From contig NYSP01000043.1 in assembly GCA_002683115.1 (NCBI GenBank), positions 1 through 8,417 of the forward strand: a stretch of DNA of 8,417 nucleotides, given 5' to 3'. The notes under the pieces are model-generated. The model had not been told where the DNA came from. It worked only from the letters and a program-made list of their open reading frames with translations, and ran no database searches. Positions 1 through 5,363 of the stretch are shown here, in pieces. Source of the stretch: Gammaproteobacteria bacterium. GTDB lineage: Bacteria; Pseudomonadota; Gammaproteobacteria; SAR86; TMED112. The first letter of the stretch is position 1; each line of letters opens with the position of its first letter. The position numbers were made by a program, and so were the translations under genes.

Positions 1-351
1 GTCTATGACATGCTTATACTCAGAGATGGAAGTGATGAGAGTATTTATACAAGGCAAGATGATTATGACGAATTAGGTGAAGAATTCTGGGGTGATGATC
101 AAAAGGTGCTAGTAGACTTTTCGCCTGTTTTTAATGCCGACAAAATGAAATCAAGAATATTAATGTGGCATGGTCTTCAAGACCCAATTTCTCCTATCGT
201 TCATATGGACCTAATGAAGCAAGCTTTAGAAGATAATAATGTCCCATATCAAGCTTTTACAATGTCAAAATTAGGTCACACTTTCGGTCAAAAAGAAGAT
301 ATCAAAGCACATATGCCAGTTCTCAAAGATTTCTTATTTGATGAGCTTTAA
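1..351 (+). CDS. S9-family serine peptidase / acyl-peptide hydrolase, C-terminal fragment
   Basis: The frame is open from the first base, so the 5' end of the gene lies outside the window; only about 116 C-terminal residues are seen. They match the end of the alpha/beta-hydrolase catalytic domain of prolyl-oligopeptidase-type (S9) enzymes. A FWGD...FSPVFNADK stretch is followed by a strand and HGLQDPISP, whose Asp (residue 61 of the fragment) is the expected catalytic acid. KLGHTF follows, with the catalytic His at residue 93. The nucleophile Ser (GxSxGG) would be upstream and cannot be checked. By family, such enzymes hydrolyse short peptides or N-acyl peptides; the substrate cannot be read from this piece. 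The C-terminus looks complete and ends in TAA. The gene converges on the MFS transporter with 3 bp between stop codons and does not belong to the minus-strand operon. Another alpha/beta hydrolase is possible, but the spacing of motifs favours S9. Confidence 0.85.
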   Translation, partial: VYDMLILRDGSDESIYTRQDDYDELGEEFWGDDQKVLVDFSPVFNADKMKSRILMWHGLQDPISPIVHMDLMKQALEDNNVPYQAFTMSKLGHTFGQKEDIKAHMPVLKDFLFDEL

Positions 352-354
352 ATC

Positions 355-1620
355 TTAGCCAAACTTTTCAGCAAGCTTTGCTTTATCTGACTCGTAATAT
401 CTGCCTGCTAAGTAATAAAATAAAGGCCCTAATATTAGAAACATAACACTGAAAGCCACAAGTAGAAGTGTGTATGGGTTTTCAACACCCTGTGAAATTA
501 AGTTATCTGAAAGCATACCCATGAGCAATGAACCAGGAACGATTCCAAGCATATTCAAACAAAGAAGTAAAAATGCCACAACTGTACCTCTGATTGATGA
601 TGGAACCAATTCTTGAACAACTGCTAATACAGGGCCATAAAAACAACCCAAACTAAAAGCTGAACCACATATTCCAACCCAAAATAAAAATGTGTCTGTT
701 TCCAAGTACCTAGTGAATGCAAAAGGTAAAATGATTAGAGTTAAGATAAATAAGAACCATGTTCGAGGTAAATTAAACTTTTTAAGCGCCCAATCACTGG
801 CAATACCGCCAAAAAGACTTCCTAGAACGCCAAAAAAGACAAAAATCCAACCATTTATTTGAGCAAAATCATTTGCATTAAAGCCTTTATCTTCAACTGC
901 CCAAACTACTTCAAATTGTGCTGCTCCTAGAACTATATGGTAAAGAGTGCCGGCTATGATAGTAAAAACTAATGATTTTGAAGTCATTAAAACTTTCCCT
1001 AGGAGAGAAATAATCTCCCAAAATGATCTTGTATCTTTTGTAGTGCTTTGGTTGCGTCTTGGAGTATCTTTAACAAATAGCATGCCCAACCCAAGCACTA
1101 AACCGAGAAATCCAAGAAGGTAAAAACAGCCTCGCCAACCTATGTATGGTTCAATGTAGCCAGCTATGATTAAACTAAAACCCACCCCAACTGGAACGCC
1201 TAGATAATAGAAACCAGCAGCAAAACCAAGTCTTTTTTGTTCATAACGATCTGACAAGATTGACATTGTGGTAGGTGTTATAGCTGATTCACCCACTCCG
1301 ATAAATAGTCTAGGTATTGCAAGTGTAACGAAGTTTTTAGCCAAGCCTGAAACAGCCGTGAAAGCACTCCAAAGTATCACACCAATGCCTATAATTTTTG
1401 TTCTGTTATACCTATCTGCTAAAGTTCCTACAAACAGACCTGCAATGGTATAGAAAAAAATGAATACTACACCTGTTAATAAACCAATATCGGTATTTGT
1501 TAAATTGAGGTCACTTTTTAAAAAAACTGCGAAGCTCGATATGAACTGGCGGTCAACAAAATTTATAACATTTAGGATTGTTACAAAAATTAAAAAAGAT
1601 GTATTTTTTAGATTTAAAAT
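355..1620 (-). CDS. MFS transporter, spinster-like, probable ATT start
   Basis: This is an inner-membrane major facilitator superfamily transporter with about 12 hydrophobic segments. From the proposed start it is about 421 residues, normal for the family. TM1 holds NFVDRQ (residues 20-25), typical of spinster/ACS-like MFS proteins. Loop 2-3 has the MFS signature GTLADRYNR (65-73), and a degenerate repeat, GGIASDWALKK, sits in the second half. The first ATG in frame is Met81, at 1380; starting there would delete TM1, TM2 and the loop 2-3 signature, so the true N-terminus must be upstream. Between the stop of the preceding flavoprotein gene (1624-1626) and Met81 the frame is fully open but has no ATG, GTG or TTG. 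The second ATT (1618-1620) lies 6 nt after GGAG (1627-1630) and is the best start guess; an ATT at 1621-1623 is the alternative. It is the last gene of the operon, probably translationally coupled. Its substrate is unknown; an organic anion or a product of the neighbouring acyl-CoA pathway is only a guess. Confidence 0.85.
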   Translation of the reverse strand: MLNLKNTSFLIFVTILNVINFVDRQFISSFAVFLKSDLNLTNTDIGLLTGVVFIFFYTIAGLFVGTLADRYNRTKIIGIGVILWSAFTAVSGLAKNFVTLAIPRLFIGVGESAITPTTMSILSDRYEQKRLGFAAGFYYLGVPVGVGFSLIIAGYIEPYIGWRGCFYLLGFLGLVLGLGMLFVKDTPRRNQSTTKDTRSFWEIISLLGKVLMTSKSLVFTIIAGTLYHIVLGAAQFEVVWAVEDKGFNANDFAQINGWIFVFFGVLGSLFGGIASDWALKKFNLPRTWFLFILTLIILPFAFTRYLETDTFLFWVGICGSAFSLGCFYGPVLAVVQELVPSSIRGTVVAFLLLCLNMLGIVPGSLLMGMLSDNLISQGVENPYTLLLVAFSVMFLILGPLFYYLAGRYYESDKAKLAEKFG

Positions 1621-1623
1621 AAT

Positions 1624-2760
1624 CTACTCCATAAAGCTATTTAGTCTTTCATAAGCTTCAATGAATTCTTCTTTAAATTTCTGAACAGTTTGGCCTGCAG
1701 TAATTCTTTCATTCACTAAACCAATGCCTTGGCCAACCCAATAAGTTGCAAGTTTTTTTGCACCTTCATGGCCAACTTCTGCAGCCTTATCAATTTTGTC
1801 CAAAGCAGGTTCGCTAACCATGGTTTGTAGCGGCATTGGAAGTGGGTCTGGTGCATCTTTTGATAACCAAGCATCTGTCCACTCTGATTGCAGTTGTCTT
1901 GAATGCTTACCTGTTCTGCTTCTTGACCTTACTGTTTGATTTGAGCTTGCTTCAAGCATTTTTTCTTTAACTACTTCTGATGTCTCTGCTTCTGAAGTTG
2001 TTAAAAATACTGAAGCACACCAAGCTCCTGAAGCTCCCATAGCCATTGCTCCAGCCATTTGCTCGCCTGTACAAATACCACCAGCAGCAAGAATTGGGAC
2101 ATCCCTCATCCCTTTAATCGCTCGTGCAACTTCCGGAATGAGTACCATGGTTGAAACACTACCACAGTGACCGCCACCTTCAGTGCCTGAAACAACAAGA
2201 ATATCAACGCCAGCTTCAACTTGCCTAACAGCATGTTCCTTAGCACCAACTAAAGCAGCTACCGGTACATTGTTTGCTTTACATAAATCTAGCATCCATT
2301 TCGGAGGTACACCCAAAGCGTTAGCGTATAGTTTTACTCCATGCTTAAAACCAATTTCAATCATCTTTGTGGCGCCATCTTCTTTCATATTTGCACCCCA
2401 ATTTGAATATTCAGTTGTTTGCTTACGAAGATCCTCTCCATCAATATCATGTTTTTGTAAAACATCAGCCCTAAAGTCTCTGTACTCTTGCGGTATCATT
2501 GATGCCAGGTGATCAGGGTCAACACTTCCTTCTTTACCGACAAACTTATTTGGCACCAATAGATCTAAGCCATATGGTTTACCATCAACGTGATCATCAA
2601 TCCATTTTAATTCTTGTTCTAATATTTCAGGCGTCATGCCAACTGCACCTAAAACGCCCATACCACCAGCTTTTGAAACTTGTGCCACGACATCTTTGCA
2701 ATGACTGAAAGCTAATAGTGGAAATTCTATATCTAGTATTTCACAAATTTTTGAATTCAT
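1624..2760 (-). CDS. Nitronate monooxygenase / 2-nitropropane dioxygenase-family flavoprotein
   Basis: This is a 378-residue cytosolic TIM-barrel flavoprotein of the NMO/NPD family, expected to bind FMN. The N-terminus has the family's SKAGGMGVLGA (29-39). GTEGGGHCG (192-200) matches the EAGGHxG-type motif, with His198 at the catalytic base position of nitronate monooxygenases. AAGGI (225-229) and the GASGA segment (242-246) form the phosphate-binding part of the FMN site. True nitronate oxidation is one option. The family also includes FabK-type enoyl reductases and IpdC, a CoA-thioester oxidoreductase of steroid-ring breakdown, so in an acyl-CoA operon a CoA-substrate oxidoreductase is equally plausible. 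The ATG at 2760 is preceded by a strong AAGGGGG ribosome site. The gene follows the crotonase after 60 bp and ends in TAG, which directly precedes the transporter frame. The family call is firm; the reaction is not. Confidence 0.9.
   Translation of the reverse strand: MNSKICEILDIEFPLLAFSHCKDVVAQVSKAGGMGVLGAVGMTPEILEQELKWIDDHVDGKPYGLDLLVPNKFVGKEGSVDPDHLASMIPQEYRDFRADVLQKHDIDGEDLRKQTTEYSNWGANMKEDGATKMIEIGFKHGVKLYANALGVPPKWMLDLCKANNVPVAALVGAKEHAVRQVEAGVDILVVSGTEGGGHCGSVSTMVLIPEVARAIKGMRDVPILAAGGICTGEQMAGAMAMGASGAWCASVFLTTSEAETSEVVKEKMLEASSNQTVRSRSRTGKHSRQLQSEWTDAWLSKDAPDPLPMPLQTMVSEPALDKIDKAAEVGHEGAKKLATYWVGQGIGLVNERITAGQTVQKFKEEFIEAYERLNSFME
1627..1630 (-). promoter_or_regulatory. GGAG ribosome site for the MFS transporter
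   Basis: GGAG is embedded in the last two sense codons of the flavoprotein gene (ATG GAG TAG). It is followed by a 6-nt spacer to an ATT codon at 1618-1620. It supports initiation right at the gene junction despite the lack of a canonical start codon. Confidence 0.45.
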
Positions 2761-2764
2761 AATT

Positions 2765-2771
2765 CCCCCTT
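2765..2771 (-). promoter_or_regulatory. Strong ribosome binding site (AAGGGGG) of the NMO-family gene
   Basis: The minus strand reads AAGGGGG, then 4 nt (AATT), then ATG at 2760. It is the strongest purine-rich ribosome site in the window and fixes the start of the flavoprotein gene. Confidence 0.6.
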
Positions 2772-2805
2772 CTATGTAATTTTAAAGCTATTGTTTGCAT
2801 TTCCT

Positions 2806-2811
2806 ATTATA
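2806..2811 (-). promoter_or_regulatory. Candidate -10 box (TATAAT) of an internal promoter
   Basis: The 60-bp gap between the crotonase stop and the flavoprotein start contains a consensus TATAAT on the minus strand. It would place a transcription start about 40 nt before the ATG at 2760. No convincing -35 hexamer is seen 16-18 nt upstream, where the sequence runs into the end of the crotonase gene (around CTAACT). The site may be a weak sigma-70-type promoter for the flavoprotein-transporter pair, or a chance match in AT-rich DNA. Confidence 0.35.
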
Positions 2812-2820
2812 TCCTCAGAA

Positions 2821-3606
2821 TTATTTCCAGTTAGGCTCTCTTTTTTCTAAAAATGCTGTAATGCCTTCAATAGCTTCATCAGTTTGTAGACTTTCATTGA
2901 TTTCATTCTCTAGAAATTCCATTGAGGCTTCAAAATCATTAAATTCTTGTTGAGCGTGAGCCTTCAAACCTCTTTGCATTGCCTTTGGTGGTAGCCCTGC
3001 TAGCTCAGCCACTATTGAGTTAACCTGTGAATTAAAATCTTTTTCATTTAGAACCTCAGTCACCAGTCCAGTCTCTTTTGCTTGCAAAGCATTTATTGAG
3101 TTGCCACGCATAATAAAATCTAAACCTTGTCTTTTAGGCATAACTCTGAACAAGCCTGCCATAACCATGAATGGCCATATACCTCTTTTAATTTCTGGAG
3201 CTGTAAAAGTCACATTTTCACGTGCATATGCGTGTGTAGAGTTACAGACTAGGAGGAGGGCACCTGCATAAACATCTCCTTCAATTCTACAAACAGTAGG
3301 TTTAAAAAGACCTCTAAGTTTTTTTATTACATCTGCAAGATTTCCGTCCATATTTGGTATATCTTCATTTTCTTCACCTGCCATAGTTCGCAAATCTCCT
3401 CCTGCACAAAAAATATTACCTTGGGAGCTCAATTCTAAAACACGAACACTTTCTTCATTTGCTGCAAAATCAAGCACGTAGAGAAGCTCATTTGTCATTG
3501 CTGGGTTGATCGCGTGTTTCTTTTCAGGACGATTTAGTTTGATGTAAAGTACGTTATTTTTGTGCTCTACTATTATGGTTTTGAAATCAATCTCATTTAT
3601 AGGCAT
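2821..3606 (-). CDS. Enoyl-CoA hydratase/isomerase (crotonase) family protein
   Basis: This 261-residue protein has the crotonase fold. LNRPEKKHAINP (24-35) and FCAGGD (66-71) give the CoA-binding region and first oxyanion-hole peptide; IEGDVYAGA (108-116) holds the second. Glu138 in APEI aligns with the second catalytic Glu (Glu164 of rat mitochondrial hydratase). The first (Glu144) is replaced by Leu118 in the AGALLLV stretch. The C-terminal FLEKREPNW (252-260) is typical of crotonases next to acyl-CoA carboxylases. By context it would hydrate, or isomerise, the product of the carboxylase encoded upstream, comparable to AtuE (isohexenylglutaconyl-CoA hydratase) or LiuC (methylglutaconyl-CoA hydratase). 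The start was set at the ATG at 3606, two bases after the AtuA-family stop, with AAAGG six bases upstream. A TTG nine codons earlier would overlap that gene and has no better ribosome site. The family is certain; the exact substrate and hydratase-versus-isomerase role are open. Confidence 0.9.
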   Translation of the reverse strand: MPINEIDFKTIIVEHKNNVLYIKLNRPEKKHAINPAMTNELLYVLDFAANEESVRVLELSSQGNIFCAGGDLRTMAGEENEDIPNMDGNLADVIKKLRGLFKPTVCRIEGDVYAGALLLVCNSTHAYARENVTFTAPEIKRGIWPFMVMAGLFRVMPKRQGLDFIMRGNSINALQAKETGLVTEVLNEKDFNSQVNSIVAELAGLPPKAMQRGLKAHAQQEFNDFEASMEFLENEINESLQTDEAIEGITAFLEKREPNWK

Positions 3607-3608
3607 AA

Positions 3609-5363
3609 CTAACCTTTGAGGTCTTTGGGGCAATCAATTAATTTTGAACCTAGGTATTCTCCTAGAGACTTTGCTTGCCCATCTCTTCTATTATTTGATG
3701 ATACTCCATTCTCCAGCAAACCTCTAACAAAGAAGTTTAAGGCTAAAATATTAGGGAATTCATGTCTTTCAATCTCATATTCTTTCAAATCTGGTAAAAG
3801 TTTTTTTAATTCTTCAACTGTTAAGAAATGATAAAGGAACTGATAGCTTTCTAGATCTTTAGCCCAAGTTCCTAAGTTGGCGCAGCCACCTTTATCACCA
3901 GATCTGGTACCAAATATTCTTCCAAAAGCGATTTTTTCTGTTTCATTAATTTCCATTTTCTGTACTTTTATTTCAGTTTTCTCTACATCAAAATTTTTAT
4001 GGGTAGGAACTTCAATTCCATACTCTTTGCCATCAAAATGGACAGTTTCTCGCACTTTGTCATTACCAATCAATGCTGGCCAATATGATATGAATGGGCC
4101 TCCCTGTTTGATATCGCTCTGTACTGTCCAGCCAGGATAATTTGCTAAACCCAGCTCAACTACTTTTGCACTGAATATTCTCCCAACTACTTCAGGAACC
4201 CTAGATTTCACATCAATTTTTAATGTAGCCATAGCCTCTTCATTTGTATCAGGATTAGGTTTATCAGTTCTTATTAATTGCACAGAGACGTCATCAAATT
4301 TTTCTTTACCACCTAATGAATGAAATAGTTCATCAGTAAATATTTCGGCTTTTTCTGGAATGTCTAAACCAGTTAAAATCAACTCCATACTATTTTTATA
4401 GCCTCCAGAAAGATTCATACAAACTTTGTGATTTGCTGGTGGAGGAGATCCTTTGGTTCCTGAGATGAAAACTTTATTATCTTCAACATCTTCAATTTTA
4501 AGGGTATCAAAATGCGCAACAACGTCAGGGTTCAGGTAAGCTGGTGATTGAATTTCGTAAAGCAATTGTGCTGTAACAGTGCCTTTTGAAACAAGTCCTC
4601 CAGTATCAGGATGTTTAGTAATATAAAAACTACCATCATTCTTAATTTCTGCAATTGGGTAGCCTATATTTCTGAAGGTTGGCACTTCTTTAAAGAAAGA
4701 ATAATTTCCGCCTGTGGCTTGTGCCCCACATTCAATAATATGGCCAGCAGCAAGAGCACCAGCTAACTTATCAAAATCATCTCTATTCCAATTAAATTTC
4801 CAAGCGGCGGGCCCCATTACAACCGCTGCATCTGTCACTCTTGGACAGATTACAATGTCTGCTCCCAAATCAAGTGCTTGTTTTATGCCCCAGCAACCAA
4901 GGTAAGTATTCGCTGAAAGAGGAGGCATATCTTGATCAAAGAAATTTTCATTAGTATCAATATTGGTAAGTTTTTCTCCAGCCAATTTTAATTCTGAAAG
5001 TCTCGGCATCAAATCATCACCATCAATGTAGGCAACTTTTAGATCTAGACCTAAGGCATTCAAGATTTTATGAACTTCATTAGCCATACTCTTAGGATTA
5101 AGGCCACCGGCATTAGATACAATTTTTATATTTTTTTCAGCACAAGTTGCAGCAACATCATTAAGTTGCTTGAGGAAAGTACCTACAAATCCTGCTTGTT
5201 CTCCTCTCTGCATTTTTTGACTAAATAATATAGCCATAGTTAATTCAGCAAGATAATCACCTGTTAAAACATCTATTGGTCCGCCCTCGACCATTTCTTT
5301 TGCCGCAGAGAGTTTGTCTCCATAAAAACCACTGCAATTACCTATTTTTATTAGATCTTCCAT
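3609..5363 (-). CDS. AtuA-family (DUF1446) protein with C-terminal AtuA-like domain
   Basis: This 584-residue cytosolic protein is full length for the AtuA family. The N-terminal DUF1446 domain (about 1-455) shows the family's conserved stretches: GNCSGFYGDK (8-17), DYLAELT (36-42), NAGGLNP (84-90), CPRVTDAA (173-180), ECGAQATGG (211-219), TKHPDTGG (249-256) and GTVTAQLLYE (261-270). A second small domain (about 475-580) begins with RIFGTRSGDKGGCAN and includes FPNILALNFFVRG. Some genomes encode these as separate proteins; here they are fused. In Pseudomonas the atuA gene belongs to the acyclic terpene (citronellol/geraniol) cluster, but I know of no settled biochemical activity. Its ATG directly abuts the TAA of the biotin carboxylase gene with no recognisable strong ribosome site, so translation is probably coupled. 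It lies between the carboxylase and hydratase genes, implying action on the same CoA-thioester intermediates. The family assignment is confident. The symbol is left blank because terpene use is not shown. Confidence 0.92.
   Translation of the reverse strand: MEDLIKIGNCSGFYGDKLSAAKEMVEGGPIDVLTGDYLAELTMAILFSQKMQRGEQAGFVGTFLKQLNDVAATCAEKNIKIVSNAGGLNPKSMANEVHKILNALGLDLKVAYIDGDDLMPRLSELKLAGEKLTNIDTNENFFDQDMPPLSANTYLGCWGIKQALDLGADIVICPRVTDAAVVMGPAAWKFNWNRDDFDKLAGALAAGHIIECGAQATGGNYSFFKEVPTFRNIGYPIAEIKNDGSFYITKHPDTGGLVSKGTVTAQLLYEIQSPAYLNPDVVAHFDTLKIEDVEDNKVFISGTKGSPPPANHKVCMNLSGGYKNSMELILTGLDIPEKAEIFTDELFHSLGGKEKFDDVSVQLIRTDKPNPDTNEEAMATLKIDVKSRVPEVVGRIFSAKVVELGLANYPGWTVQSDIKQGGPFISYWPALIGNDKVRETVHFDGKEYGIEVPTHKNFDVEKTEIKVQKMEINETEKIAFGRIFGTRSGDKGGCANLGTWAKDLESYQFLYHFLTVEELKKLLPDLKEYEIERHEFPNILALNFFVRGLLENGVSSNNRRDGQAKSLGEYLGSKLIDCPKDLKG
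3613..3617 (-). promoter_or_regulatory. AAAGG ribosome site deciding the crotonase start
   Basis: The minus strand reads AAAGG, six bases (TTAGTT, containing the TAG stop of the AtuA-family gene), then ATG at 3606. This favours the ATG over an in-frame upstream TTG at 3633 and suggests translational coupling with the preceding gene. Confidence 0.5.

Noticed and set aside
370..382. Small inverted repeat AGCAA-GCT-TTGCT just past the peptidase stop as a terminator
   Set aside because: The stem is only 5 bp with a 3-nt loop and no proper T-run. It lies within the transporter's C-terminal codons, where it is explained by coding sequence.
1268..1654. Two short + strand frames (1268-1453 and 1460-1654) where the transporter's N-terminus seemed absent
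   Set aside because: The minus-strand frame through this region encodes clear MFS TM1, TM2 and loop 2-3 signature sequence, so the + strand frames are shadows.
2183..2512. 109-codon + strand open frame
   Set aside because: It is the complement of the well-conserved flavoprotein gene and resembles no known protein.
3607..3633. TTG at 3633 as the crotonase start, giving nine extra residues
   Set aside because: It would overlap the AtuA-family gene by 25 bp and has no better ribosome site. The ATG at 3606 has AAAGG at proper spacing and gives the usual N-terminal length.
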